Assembly: GCA_000158135.1 (NCBI GenBank)
Contig: DS999531.1
Coordinates: 1,416,669-1,480,668 of the forward strand
Direction of reading: 5' to 3'
Origin: Rhodobacteraceae bacterium KLH11
GTDB lineage: Bacteria > Pseudomonadota > Alphaproteobacteria > Rhodobacterales > Rhodobacteraceae
DNA: 64,000 nucleotides
The position numbers and the translations under genes are program-made. Each line of letters opens with the position of its first letter. Within the stretch, counting starts at the first letter, position 1. Shown piece after piece: positions 8,617 through 16,792 of the stretch. The notes below the pieces were generated by a model. The model had not been told where the DNA came from. It was given only the letters and a program-made list of their open reading frames with translations, and did not search any database.

Positions 8617-9150
8617 TCAGAACCGGTAGGCGACGCGCACCTGCAGCGTCGTGGCATCGACATCGACGCCGGTTGAGTTGAAATCGTCGAACTCATGATA
8701 CAGAAGTTCGCCGCCAACGCTTATGTTAGGGGCCACGATCTGTTCATAGCCTGCGCCAATGAACCAGCCATTGTCGCTGCCCAGATTGTCGGTATCTGCA
8801 TCGGCATATCCTGCTGTCCCATATAGCAGGCCCTGGGGGTTCACCTTGTAGCCTGCGCGCGCCTTGATGCGCCAGACGCTCTCGACCGTGGCCGCACTGG
8901 ACAGATCCACATCGCTCCAGTCATAGTCAAATCCGCCGCCAACAACCCAGTCGCCCAGATCGTAATCATAGCCGAGGATGATACCGCCGATCAGGCCATC
9001 TCCGTCCACGCCCGAAACGTTGGTGTCGATATCTGCATAGCCGATTTGGGCACCGCCATAAAAACCGGTCCAGTTCCCCGAGGATTGCGCCAGCGCGGGC
9101 CCAGCCGCCAATATCGCAATGGTGGTGAGCAGTGTAAATTTTCCTGTCAT
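8617..9150 (-). CDS. Outer-membrane beta-barrel protein (porin-like)
   Basis: A 177-residue protein with a clear signal peptide (KFTLLTTIAILAAGPALAQ, cleavage near residue 21). A small eight-stranded barrel follows, with NWTGFYGGAQIGYA at the start of strand 1 and a terminal aromatic residue (VRVAYRF), the signal for BamA insertion. It resembles the OmpA/Omp25-type barrels of alphaproteobacteria. The ATG at 9150 has AAAGGA upstream. Likely structural or adhesive in the outer membrane; no specific substrate is evident. Confidence 0.88.
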   Translation of the reverse strand: MTGKFTLLTTIAILAAGPALAQSSGNWTGFYGGAQIGYADIDTNVSGVDGDGLIGGIILGYDYDLGDWVVGGGFDYDWSDVDLSSAATVESVWRIKARAGYKVNPQGLLYGTAGYADADTDNLGSDNGWFIGAGYEQIVAPNISVGGELLYHEFDDFNSTGVDVDATTLQVRVAYRF

Positions 9151-9366
9151 TTTTTTATTCCTTTCGTTCAAAATGGTCGCCGCGCTTACTTTGCACAGCC
9201 CTCTATCGACACCTACGTTTCGGCGCGGGTACCGGATCAGTAATCTTTGATCTATTCCGAACGTCATATTGCGCAGCAGGCAGGCCCGGCGGCGCTGGTC
9301 CATTGAATTTGGACGCTTGTCTGTCGTTACAGATAGGCGCGGATCGGGCACCTTCAAACGACAATC

Positions 9367-9389
9367 GGCGACGGATACGATCCGCCGCC
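9367..9389 (-). terminator. Weak hairpin after the YHS gene
   Basis: GGCGACGGAT and ATCCGCCGCC pair with one mismatch around a 3-base loop, about 25 bases after the YHS-gene stop. The minus-strand sequence following it is only moderately T-rich. Confidence 0.35.
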
Positions 9390-9413
9390 GACGCAGATAG
9401 AACTTTCAGCGAA

Positions 9414-9890
9414 TTATTGCTGTTGCAGTTCCGCGGGGGTCTTGTCTGCGATTTCTTCCCAGTTGACGTCTGCGCGCTCGTTAAAGCCCGGGATGTCGCC
9501 TTCCCAGCGTTCCTGAATGTCAGCCGACAGGTTCAGGTACAGTTTGTTGTCAACGATTTTCCAGTAGTTCGGATCGCCATCGAACTTGAAGCCCATGGCG
9601 GTGCCGAATGCGCAGTAGCCGCCATATGCGGGCAGGTATGCTTCCGGGTTTGCTTCAAATGCCGCTTTGTTTTCTTCGTTGGCAAAGCGGTACAGGGCGT
9701 CTTCGTGCAGGGTGGTGATGCGGTAGTCACCTTTGGTGGCTTCACCAACAGTGAAGTAAGCAACCGGGTCGTAACCCTGCAGCGCCAGACCGGTCGAGCT
9801 TGCGTTCAGCTCAACGCCAGCTGCCATGGCCGAACCTGCGATTGCGACGGAGAGCGCAACGCCACCGATGAGGGATTTGATCTTGTTCAT
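9414..9890 (-). CDS. Exported YHS-domain protein
   Basis: A 158-residue periplasmic protein with a signal peptide ending near AMAAG (residue 24). The YHS-type core follows (ALQGYDPVAYF, then FANEENKAAFEANPEAYLPAYGGYCAF). YHS domains are small, often metal-associated modules; the GYCA cysteine and nearby Asp/Tyr are conserved. Roseobacter members are monocistronic like this one. The function is not established; a role with copper or other metals is only a guess. Confidence 0.88.
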   Translation of the reverse strand: MNKIKSLIGGVALSVAIAGSAMAAGVELNASSTGLALQGYDPVAYFTVGEATKGDYRITTLHEDALYRFANEENKAAFEANPEAYLPAYGGYCAFGTAMGFKFDGDPNYWKIVDNKLYLNLSADIQERWEGDIPGFNERADVNWEEIADKTPAELQQQ

Positions 9891-10043
9891 GATTTCACCT
9901 TTCGTGAACGGGGCCGCTTTGTCAGCACCTGAATTTTGCTCGGGCGACCCGGATTTATTGTTCGCAACGCCATAATTGGCGGCACAACTTTCAAGTGGGC
10001 GATCAGGTGTTCACATTCAAAACAATGAATTGTGATGATGCGT

Positions 10044-10066
10044 GAATGAACAATTCCTGTTCATTC
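10044..10066. promoter_or_regulatory. Perfect dyad GAATGAACA-ATTCC-TGTTCATTC
   Basis: Nine-base arms around a 5-base centre, spanning the stop codon of the small gene that follows plsY and lying about 155 bases upstream of the YHS gene. It has no T-run, so it looks more like an operator than a terminator. Related TTCA/TGAA fragments occur just downstream at about 10010-10030. Confidence 0.35.
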
Positions 10067-10336
10067 CTGCACATCAGGAACCAGCGAAGTGACAAACGCG
10101 ATCACTTTGTCTGCAGGCATCTCGCAGGGCCGCAACAAAGCCCCGCCTTTGCGTGTCAGATAGAGATTGAGGCTGATATAATCCGGCCCGCCCAGTTCAT
10201 GCGCGACCAGCTTGTGCGATCGGTTGTTCGCGAAACGGGATCGTGACACGCTGTATCGTCGCCCTGCGGCGCGGCCGGTAAACGTGCCCAGGGGCAACGC
10301 GAAGAAATCGGTCAGAAAGGTGCTGGGTGTGGTCAC
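10061..10336 (-). CDS. Small conserved protein coupled to plsY
   Basis: A 91-residue protein starting at a GTG that overlaps the plsY stop (GTGA), so it is probably translationally coupled. It is basic in the middle (GRRYSVSRSRFANNRSHKL) with a predicted beta/alpha C-terminus (YISLNLYLTRKGG, then MPADKVIAFVTSLVP). I do not recognise a named domain. It has no signal peptide or membrane segment. Its position at the end of a pyrimidine/phospholipid operon suggests a housekeeping role, but nothing more can be said. Confidence 0.7.
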   Translation of the reverse strand: MTTPSTFLTDFFALPLGTFTGRAAGRRYSVSRSRFANNRSHKLVAHELGGPDYISLNLYLTRKGGALLRPCEMPADKVIAFVTSLVPDVQE

Positions 10337-10938
10337 GATTTTCCGATTTTCGGCTCGGTTCCCGCCTTGATCCGGGCGAGATTTGCGCTGTGCCGCCAAT
10401 AAACCAGCAGAGTCAGCACGATCCCCAGAATAAACGCGCGCCCATCCGTCAGAAGCATCACCCAGGTGGTCGATAGTGCTGCAGCCGCCAGCGCACCCAC
10501 GGATGAGATCCGCCAGATCGCCGCCGCCACCAGCCAGGTCAGGCAGCAGGCGACGCCAACGCGCCAGTCCAATGCCAGCCACACACCCAGGAAGGTCGCA
10601 ACGCCTTTGCCGCCCCTGAACCCCAGCCAAACGGGAAAGCAATGCCCGAGGAAAGCGGTCAACGCGGCGATCTGGGCGGCATCTTCACCGGCCAGTGCCC
10701 GCGCCAGCAGCACGGGTGCGGCCCCTTTGGCCGCATCAAACAGCAAGGTCAGCGCAGCGGCAGCCTTGTTTCCGGTGCGCAATACGTTGGTCGCGCCGAT
10801 ATTGCCCGACCCGATCTGACGCAGATTTCCCAGCCCCATCACCTTTGCGATGACCATGCCGAAGGGAATGGACCCCATCAGATATCCAAGCGCGGCCCAG
10901 AGGATCAGCTGGGTCATCGTACTGTCGATCAGGGGCAT
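10333..10938 (-). CDS. plsY: Glycerol-3-phosphate acyltransferase PlsY
   Basis: An inner-membrane acyl-phosphate:glycerol-3-phosphate acyltransferase, the first acylation of phospholipid synthesis together with PlsX. The product is 201 residues with about five membrane helices and all three cytoplasmic motifs: GSGNIGATNVLR (about 43-54), DAAKGAAPVLLAR (about 68-80) and GFRGGKGVATFLG (about 107-119). The start ATG overlaps the upstream pyrC' stop by one base (TGATG). It is part of the minus-strand pyrB operon, and its stop overlaps the small gene downstream. Confidence 0.96.
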   Translation of the reverse strand: MPLIDSTMTQLILWAALGYLMGSIPFGMVIAKVMGLGNLRQIGSGNIGATNVLRTGNKAAAALTLLFDAAKGAAPVLLARALAGEDAAQIAALTAFLGHCFPVWLGFRGGKGVATFLGVWLALDWRVGVACCLTWLVAAAIWRISSVGALAAAALSTTWVMLLTDGRAFILGIVLTLLVYWRHSANLARIKAGTEPKIGKS

Positions 10939-12218
10939 CAGGATCTCCGGTAAACTTCTTTGCCTGCCACGTAGGTCGCGGTGACCTTACCCTGCATCCG
11001 CTGTCCGTCAAACGGCGTATTCTGCGATTTTGATGCCAGCGTAAAGCGATCCAGAACAAAGGGAACATCGGGATCGAACAGGATCAGGTCCGCCGGGGCA
11101 GCTTCGGCCAGGCGGCCGCCCTCCAGCCCCAGCCGTTTGGCCGGATTCAACGCCATCGCACGGAACAGTACGGGCAGATCCAACTGCCCCGCGTGATAAA
11201 GGCGCAGTGCTGCTGGCAGCAGTGTTTCCAGTGCCACCGCGCCCGAGGCGGCCTCTTCAAACGGCAGGCGTTTGCTTTCCTCGTCCTGTGGGGTGTGCAT
11301 GGAGCTGATCGTGTCGATCAATCCGGTCCGCACCGCCTCGATCACAGCCTGACGGTCGTCCTCGGACCGCAGCGGAGGCTTGACCTTGAAGAAGGTGCGA
11401 TAGTCGGCCACGTCCAGTTCATTCAGTGTCAGATGGTGGATCGAGGTCCCGGCGGTGATATCCAAGCCGTTGCGCTTGGCGCGCTCCAGCGCGGGCAGGG
11501 CGCGGGCGGTGGTGATCTGATCGGCGTGATACGCTGCGCCTGTCATTTCAAGCAGCGCGATGTCGCGGTCCAGCCCCATGCGTTCAGCCATCGGCGACAC
11601 GGCGGGCAGGCCCCGCAGGGCGGCGAACTTGCCACTGGTTGCGGCGGCACCTTGGCTGAGCCCCGGTTCCTGCGGGTGAGCGATCACCAGTGCGCCGCAG
11701 GATTTCGCATAGGTCAGAGCGCGGGAAAACACCTTGGTGTTGGTGATGATATGATCGCAATCGGTGAAGGCCACGGCCCCTGCATCCTGCAGGAAGCCGA
11801 TCTCGGTCATCTCGCGCCCTGCACGGCCTTTGGTCAGAGCGGCCATCGGCAACACGTTCACCGGCGCATCCGCCTGCGCGCGGCGGGTGGCGAACTCCAG
11901 CGTCTCGGGCGTGTCGACAGCAGGCAGCGTATCGGGTCGCGTGACGATGGTGGTCACACCACCCGCCGCCGCCGCCAGCCCCGCTGACTTATAGCTTTCC
12001 TTATGCCGCTCACCGGGCTCACACACCTTGACGCCGATATCAACGATGCCGGGGGCCAGGCATTGCCCGCCGCAGTCGAGGACCGGCCCACCGCCCTTCG
12101 GGGCATCCCCTTCGCCGCGCGCCGCGATCTGTCCATCGGTGACTTGCAGCCAGCCAATCCTGTCAGTGCTGGCCTCGGGGTCAATCAGCCGAGCGTTGGT
12201 GAAGATCAGGTTGCTCAT
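10938..12218 (-). CDS. pyrC: Dihydroorotase-like protein PyrC', probably catalytically inactive
   Basis: A 426-residue amidohydrolase-fold protein related to class I dihydroorotase (pyrimidine synthesis step 3). The signature D-x-H-x-H-x-R is DIGVKVC at residues 60-66, so both metal-binding histidines and the substrate arginine are replaced. The second signature TDHAPH reads SMHTPQ at 306-311, losing the catalytic Asp. Such PyrC' proteins are known beside pyrB in pseudomonads, where they are structural partners needed for aspartate carbamoyltransferase assembly; that role is inferred here. An active dihydroorotase must be elsewhere in the genome. Confidence 0.9.
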   Translation of the reverse strand: MSNLIFTNARLIDPEASTDRIGWLQVTDGQIAARGEGDAPKGGGPVLDCGGQCLAPGIVDIGVKVCEPGERHKESYKSAGLAAAAGGVTTIVTRPDTLPAVDTPETLEFATRRAQADAPVNVLPMAALTKGRAGREMTEIGFLQDAGAVAFTDCDHIITNTKVFSRALTYAKSCGALVIAHPQEPGLSQGAAATSGKFAALRGLPAVSPMAERMGLDRDIALLEMTGAAYHADQITTARALPALERAKRNGLDITAGTSIHHLTLNELDVADYRTFFKVKPPLRSEDDRQAVIEAVRTGLIDTISSMHTPQDEESKRLPFEEAASGAVALETLLPAALRLYHAGQLDLPVLFRAMALNPAKRLGLEGGRLAEAAPADLILFDPDVPFVLDRFTLASKSQNTPFDGQRMQGKVTATYVAGKEVYRRS

Positions 12219-12601
12219 GCCATGGCCCTTTCAATTGCAGCTTTGGTAGCGGAGGGATCCGCCTGATATTTGATCAGATGCTTGTCGCCACCCTTGGTGA
12301 CGATCTGGACAAAGCTGCCCATCGTGTTGATCGCTGTGATTTGGCCCAATGGCACTTTGCGCGGGCCGGGGCCGGTCAGGGTGGTGTCTGATATCGTCCA
12401 TGCAGCGGTCAGTTCTTCGGATGCCAGATACCATGCGCGGATGCCGATGGCGGCAAGGCCAGCCGGGGCTCCGGTCCAGACATAAGCGTTGCCGATCAGC
12501 CATAGCACCCCCATCGCGCCCACCATCGCAAACGCGGCGAGCCACGTGTTGGTGCGGATATAGGCACCTTTGTCCGGGGTGAAGGTCACAGGATCAGCCA
12601 A
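12215..12601 (-). CDS. Membrane protein with bacterial PH-like domain
   Basis: A 128-residue protein with two hydrophobic segments (about residues 18-37 and 41-55). A soluble beta-rich C-terminus follows (AAWTISDTTLTGPGPRKVPL, then ITAINTMGSFVQIVTKGG) whose pattern resembles bacterial PH domains of the YdbT/bPH2 type. The stop overlaps the pyrC' start (ATGA), and its start overlaps the upstream gene by 16 bases, so it is embedded in the pyrB-pyrC' operon. No function is known; the PH assignment is an inference from pattern. Confidence 0.7.
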   Translation of the reverse strand: MADPVTFTPDKGAYIRTNTWLAAFAMVGAMGVLWLIGNAYVWTGAPAGLAAIGIRAWYLASEELTAAWTISDTTLTGPGPRKVPLGQITAINTMGSFVQIVTKGGDKHLIKYQADPSATKAAIERAMA

Positions 12602-13107
12602 AGCACCCCTCCGATCACGCTCAGAACCACAAGGACCAAGATAGCCGAGCCGATGCGTTGAGGGCGGTTGTTGCCTTCAATGGGGGCAGGTGCTGCTGAA
12701 AATGGCTTGGCGCTGTCGGTTTCGATTGTGCCCCCGGACCAGTTTGTCGTGTCCTCGGTATAAAGGCCGATCAGGTGCAGTCGCGGGTCGGGTTTCAGTT
12801 CAGCCGCGCGCCCTGCAAAAGCCGCGCTGCGCAGGGCCAGCACCCAGCCATCAATCGCGCCAAGCCCGTTTTGATCCAGTTGATCTTCGGAGACACCACC
12901 GCCTTCGCTGAGGTAGCCATAAAGCCCCAGATCTTCCAGATCGGAAACTGGAAAGATATCGACCTGTTCCGGGTCCAGCCCGTCGACCCCAAGCACCTGA
13001 TCGGCGGCGCCGGGTTCGCGCAGGAATTTCGCCTCTTCCGGGCGCATGTCCAGCGCGAACAGGCGGATCACGCCGCGTTCATGGGGGGCGATGGTCAGAT
13101 CGCTCAT
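12586..13107 (-). CDS. Unknown tail-anchored protein between pyrB and pyrC'
   Basis: A 173-residue acidic protein. Residues 1-145 are soluble, with [19 protein letters not shown] and [14 protein letters not shown] near the N-terminus. One hydrophobic helix at about 153-172 ([19 protein letters not shown]) ends the protein, consistent with a C-terminal membrane anchor. It starts at an ATG overlapping the pyrB stop (ATGA). I do not recognise the family. Tight coupling suggests it is made in step with PyrB and PyrC'. Confidence 0.75.
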   Translation of the reverse strand: MSDLTIAPHERGVIRLFALDMRPEEAKFLREPGAADQVLGVDGLDPEQVDIFPVSDLEDLGLYGYLSEGGGVSEDQLDQNGLGAIDGWVLALRSAAFAGRAAELKPDPRLHLIGLYTEDTTNWSGGTIETDSAKPFSAAPAPIEGNNRPQRIGSAILVLVVLSVIGGVLWLIL

Positions 13108-14039
13108 GCGGCGTCTCGCTGGTTGCGGGCCAAAAGCTCCATCGCGGCCATGCGCACGGCGACACCCATCTCGACCTGTTCCTGAATGACGGACCGGTTG
13201 ATGTCATCGGCCAGCGTTCCGTCGATTTCCACCCCGCGATTCATCGGGCCGGGGTGCATGACGATGGCGTCCGGCTTGGCCAGCGCCAGCTTGGCGGCGT
13301 CCAGCCCGTAGCGGTGGTAATATTCGCGTTCCGAGGGGATAAATCCGCCATCCATCCGCTCTTTCTGAAGGCGCAGCATCATCACGACATCGACGTCCTT
13401 CAGGCCTTCGTTCATGTCGTCGTAAATCTCGGCTCCGAAGTCGGCGAACTGGCCGGGCACCAGTGTTGGCGGGCCGATCAGACGGATGCGGTTTTCCATC
13501 TTGCCCAGCAGGATCAGGTTCGACCGTGCGACGCGTGAATGCGCAACGTCGCCACAGATCGCAATGTTCAGCCGGTGCAGGCGACCCTTGGCGCGGCGGA
13601 TGGTCAGCGCGTCCAGCAGCGCCTGCGTCGGGTGTTCATGCCGCCCGTCGCCTGCGTTCAGCACCGCGCAGTTCACCTTTTGCGCCAGCAGATCCACCGC
13701 GCCGGAATGCGGATGCCGTACCACCAGCAGGTCGGGATGCATGGCGTTCAGGGTCATGGCCGTATCAATCAGCGTCTCGCCCTTTTTGATCGAGCTGGCC
13801 TGCATTGCCATATTCATCACATCCGCGCCCAGCCGCTTGCCTGCAATCTCGAAACTGGCCTGTGTGCGGGTCGAATTCTCAAAGAACATGTTGATCTGCG
13901 TCAGCCCCGACAGCACATCGGAATGCTTGGCCGATTGCCGGTTCAGGGCGACGTATTTCTCGGCCAGATCAAGAATGGCGGTGATATCGGATTGCGACAG
14001 GTGTTCGATGCCAAGAAGGTGACGATGGGCGAAACGCAT
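13104..14039 (-). CDS. pyrB: Aspartate carbamoyltransferase catalytic subunit
   Basis: Condenses carbamoyl phosphate with aspartate, the committed step of pyrimidine synthesis. The 311-residue product carries the carbamoyl-phosphate motif STRTQASFE (near residue 53), the HPTQALLD segment (near 131) and [11 protein letters not shown] (near 260). The ATG at 14039 is chosen over one at 14060 because AGGAG lies 7 bases upstream. No pyrI regulatory subunit is present; instead the downstream PyrC' suggests the PyrB-PyrC' dodecamer type. The next genes overlap in a chain down to plsY. Confidence 0.96.
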   Translation of the reverse strand: MRFAHRHLLGIEHLSQSDITAILDLAEKYVALNRQSAKHSDVLSGLTQINMFFENSTRTQASFEIAGKRLGADVMNMAMQASSIKKGETLIDTAMTLNAMHPDLLVVRHPHSGAVDLLAQKVNCAVLNAGDGRHEHPTQALLDALTIRRAKGRLHRLNIAICGDVAHSRVARSNLILLGKMENRIRLIGPPTLVPGQFADFGAEIYDDMNEGLKDVDVVMMLRLQKERMDGGFIPSEREYYHRYGLDAAKLALAKPDAIVMHPGPMNRGVEIDGTLADDINRSVIQEQVEMGVAVRMAAMELLARNQRDAA

Positions 14040-14098
14040 GGGCGGGCTCCTGTCTGACAATCGGCCTGCTTATAAGAAGCTGCGCGTGCCTTCGCAAC

Positions 14099-14725
14099 CT
14101 AAGGATCAGAGCCTTCGGGCAATTTCTCGCATCCGCCCTCGGGCAGACATTGCTCGCCGGGTTTGCACCACTTGCCATAGCCGCAGTCGATGGCCTTGAC
14201 CGGTACACAGCCCTGATGGGCCGAGCATTTGAAGCCGGGGCGGCATTGCGATCCGGTTTCTTCGCACAAAAACCAACCGGGTTGAGAACATCCGCCGCCC
14301 GGCAGGCAGGATGAACCCGGTGCACAGGTCAGGCCATCCTCGCATCTGGTCGCAGGGCGGGGGTCGAAATCCGGCGTTGTGCGCTCACACTCTCCGCGTG
14401 CGTTGCAGAAGCTGTTGCCGGGGCAATCAAGGCGTGAGGTACATTTGTTTGCCCCGGCGGGCGCGCATCGGGCCCCGCCAGCGACGCAGCGCTCGAACGG
14501 GCCGCAGGTGCGCCCGCCACCGCAATAGGTGTGGCCCGGCGGGATACAGTTGCCGTCAAAGCTGCATCGCTGGCCGGCGGGGCAACATCCCCGGCCGCAT
14601 TGCAACTGACCTGCGCGGCATTGGCCGTGCCGGTCGTGGAAGGTTGCAAAGGCCGGGGCGCTGAGCAGCGTCAGCAACAGGCCGGTCAGAAAGAGGCGCA
14701 GGATCGTCAGCATGAACAGGGCCAT
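14099..14725 (-). CDS. Exported cysteine-rich repeat protein
   Basis: A 208-residue protein with a signal peptide (TILRLFLTGLLLTLLSAPAFA, cleavage near residue 27). Its mature part has 26 cysteines in about 180 residues. Six modules follow the pattern C-x4/6-C-x5-C-x4/5-C, for example CEDGLTCAPGSSCLPGGGC and CGYGKWCKPGEQCLPEGGC, so each could hold two disulfides. The pattern resembles eukaryotic granulin/EGF-like knots but I do not recognise the family. It lies 59 bases upstream of pyrB on the same strand and may share its transcript. An ATG at 14713 is an alternative start. Confidence 0.75.
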   Translation of the reverse strand: MALFMLTILRLFLTGLLLTLLSAPAFATFHDRHGQCRAGQLQCGRGCCPAGQRCSFDGNCIPPGHTYCGGGRTCGPFERCVAGGARCAPAGANKCTSRLDCPGNSFCNARGECERTTPDFDPRPATRCEDGLTCAPGSSCLPGGGCSQPGWFLCEETGSQCRPGFKCSAHQGCVPVKAIDCGYGKWCKPGEQCLPEGGCEKLPEGSDP

Positions 14726-14799
14726 GGTCGGCGCGTCATGGCGTCATGGCAAGGGTCAATTCGCTTTCCCTCGGTCAAAAGGTGGTTAGATTGTGGGTC

Positions 14800-15573
14800 A
14801 TGGAATCGGCTTTGGACCCTCATACCGCGCGCGCGCTGCTGGAATGGCAGATCGAGTTGGGCGCAACCGACGCGATCGGGGATGCGCCGATTGATCGCTA
14901 TGCTTTGCCTGATAAGGCACCCAAAGCACCCAAGGCCAAGACAGTCGCCACGGCCATCCCGTCAAAGACGCCAGAACCAGTTGACGCCGCTGCAATTGCG
15001 CAGCAGGTGGCAAAATCGGCGGGCTCTTTGCCCGCGCTGCAGGCTGCAATGGATGCGTTCGAACATTGTGACCTGAAGCGGGGTGCGCGGCAGCTTGTGT
15101 TTGCCGATGGCACGCCGGGCGCGCGGGTCATGATCATCGGCGAAGCACCGGGCCGGGATGAGGATCGTGAGGGCAAACCTTTTGTCGGGCGCGCCGGGCA
15201 GTTGCTGGACAGGATGCTGGCGGCGATTGATCTGGATCGGAAACAGAACGTCTATATCACCAATGTGCTGCCGTGGCGGCCGCCGCAGAACCGCGATCCG
15301 AAACCGGAAGAGATCGGAATGATGAAGCCGTTTCTGGAGCGGCACGTTGCACTGGCCCAGCCGGAGGTTCTGGTGGTGATGGGCAATATCAGCTGTCAGG
15401 CGGTGCTGGGCAAGCGCGGGATCACGCGGTTGCGCGGGCGATGGGATCAGGCGTTGAACCTGCCTGTGATCCCGATGTTCCACCCTGCCTATCTGCTACG
15501 CCAACCTCAGATGAAACGGCAGGCCTGGGCCGATCTGCTGGAGCTGAAATCAAGGCTGGAGGCCCGCAGATGA
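14800..15573 (+). CDS. Uracil-DNA glycosylase (family 4/5 type)
   Basis: Removes uracil from DNA as the first step of base-excision repair. The product is 257 residues: an N-terminal variable arm of about 75 residues rich in Ala/Pro/Lys, then the glycosylase core with GEAPGRDED at 114-122 and the uracil-pocket segment FHPAYLLRQP near 227. The family-4 enzymes carry a four-cysteine Fe4S4 cluster, but this protein has only two cysteines (C90 and one in NISCQ). A TTG at 14791 has better ribosome-site spacing and is an alternative start. It overlaps the next gene (ATGA). Confidence 0.9.
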   Translation: MESALDPHTARALLEWQIELGATDAIGDAPIDRYALPDKAPKAPKAKTVATAIPSKTPEPVDAAAIAQQVAKSAGSLPALQAAMDAFEHCDLKRGARQLVFADGTPGARVMIIGEAPGRDEDREGKPFVGRAGQLLDRMLAAIDLDRKQNVYITNVLPWRPPQNRDPKPEEIGMMKPFLERHVALAQPEVLVVMGNISCQAVLGKRGITRLRGRWDQALNLPVIPMFHPAYLLRQPQMKRQAWADLLELKSRLEARR

Positions 15574-16169
15574 GAGCTTTGGCGTTCTCTGACCTGCACA
15601 TGGCGCGCAATCGCGCGGCCGATCTGGTTGCCGCCAGTACCCGGGCCGATCTGGTGATCGGGGCCGGAGATTTCTGCAACATGCGGCAGGGTCTGGACGA
15701 GGCGATGCAGATGCTGTCGGGCATTGCGGTGCCGCTTGTGCTGGTGCCGGGCAATGCCGAAAGCATTGAGGAGCTAACCGCTGCCGCACCGGAAGGCGTG
15801 CATGTTCTGCACGGGACCGGCATGACCCTTGATGGCATACGATTGTTCGGGCTGGGCTACGGTGTCCCGCCGACACCGTTCGGTGGCTGGTCTTGTGACC
15901 TGACCGAGGCCGAGGCTGCCGAACTGCTGGATCGGTGTGAGGTCGCGGATATCCTGATCACCCATTCGCCGCCCAAAGGCCATGGTGATGTTACCTCGCA
16001 AGGCGTCTCGGTCGGCTCAGTTGCTATACGGGACGCGGTTGAGCGTATTCAGCCGGGCCGGGTCTTTTGCGGCCATATTCATGACAGCTGGGGCTATCGC
16101 GGGGCGTTGGGTCGCACGCAGGTTGCCAATCTGGGCCCCAAGGTGAACTGGTTCGAGATTGCGTTATGA
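15570..16169 (+). CDS. Calcineurin-like metallophosphoesterase
   Basis: A 199-residue cytosolic phosphoesterase. The metal-binding motifs are FSDLHM (residues 6-11), GAGDF (31-35), VPGNAE (about 59-64), and the histidines of THSPPKGHGD and FCGHIHDSWG. It is shorter than typical phosphodiesterases, suggesting a minimal single-domain enzyme. It starts inside the uracil-DNA glycosylase stop (ATGA) and ends inside the lysE start, so all three are cotranscribed. The substrate is unknown. Confidence 0.88.
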   Translation: MRALAFSDLHMARNRAADLVAASTRADLVIGAGDFCNMRQGLDEAMQMLSGIAVPLVLVPGNAESIEELTAAAPEGVHVLHGTGMTLDGIRLFGLGYGVPPTPFGGWSCDLTEAEAAELLDRCEVADILITHSPPKGHGDVTSQGVSVGSVAIRDAVERIQPGRVFCGHIHDSWGYRGALGRTQVANLGPKVNWFEIAL

Positions 16170-16786
16170 TCGAGACCGTCACATTGCTTGCCTTCATCCC
16201 TGCGGCACTGGTGCTGAATTTCACACCCGGGGCCGATATGATGTTCTGCTTTGGGCAGGGGCTGCGCGCCGGTACCCGGTCGGCCCTGTTTGCCAGCGCC
16301 GGGGTCTCTGCCGGGTTGATGGTTCAGGTTTTGCTGGCGGGGCTTGGGCTGGGGGCCGTGGTCTCAACCGTGCCATGGGTGTTTGATGCGATCAGATGGG
16401 CGGGCGTTGCCTATCTGCTTTTTCTCGCATGGGGGGCGATCCGGAATGGGGCGATTTCGGGTGATGCACCAGCCAAGCCCACCCATTTCGCCTTTCGCGA
16501 AGGGTTGCTGGTGAATCTGACCAACCCCAAAGTGATCCTGTTTGTGCTGGCCTTTATCCCGCAGTTTGTTGACCCGGCACGGGGCTCGGTTCTGCTGCAG
16601 TTTCTGACATTCGGGGCCATCATTACCGTGGGCAGCATTGTGGTGAACGGCATGGTTGGTATCTTTGCCGGTGGCGCGGGGCGGCTATTGGTGTCAAACC
16701 CGCGCGCCTCGCGTATCATGGGCTGGATCACGGGCGGTATTTTCGCCACGCTGGCCATCCGGCTTGCCATTCTGGAAAGGGCCTGA
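16166..16786 (+). CDS. LysE family amino-acid exporter
   Basis: A 206-residue inner-membrane protein with about six hydrophobic helices and the family signature FTPGADMMFCFGQGLRAG near residues 16-33 and LLVNLTNPKVILFV near 115-128. LysE/RhtB proteins export amino acids or homoserine-type compounds by proton antiport. It begins at an ATG overlapping the phosphoesterase stop, and moaB follows after 6 bases. The substrate cannot be predicted. Confidence 0.9.
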   Translation: MIETVTLLAFIPAALVLNFTPGADMMFCFGQGLRAGTRSALFASAGVSAGLMVQVLLAGLGLGAVVSTVPWVFDAIRWAGVAYLLFLAWGAIRNGAISGDAPAKPTHFAFREGLLVNLTNPKVILFVLAFIPQFVDPARGSVLLQFLTFGAIITVGSIVVNGMVGIFAGGAGRLLVSNPRASRIMGWITGGIFATLAIRLAILERA

Positions 16787-16792
16787 CGCTAT

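Noticed and set aside
11193-11987. Plus-strand frame of 264 codons
   Set aside because: Antisense to pyrC'; no domain, no ribosome site.
14533-15076. Plus-strand frame overlapping the Cys-rich gene and the glycosylase
   Set aside because: It crosses two well-supported genes in other frames and has no conserved sequence.
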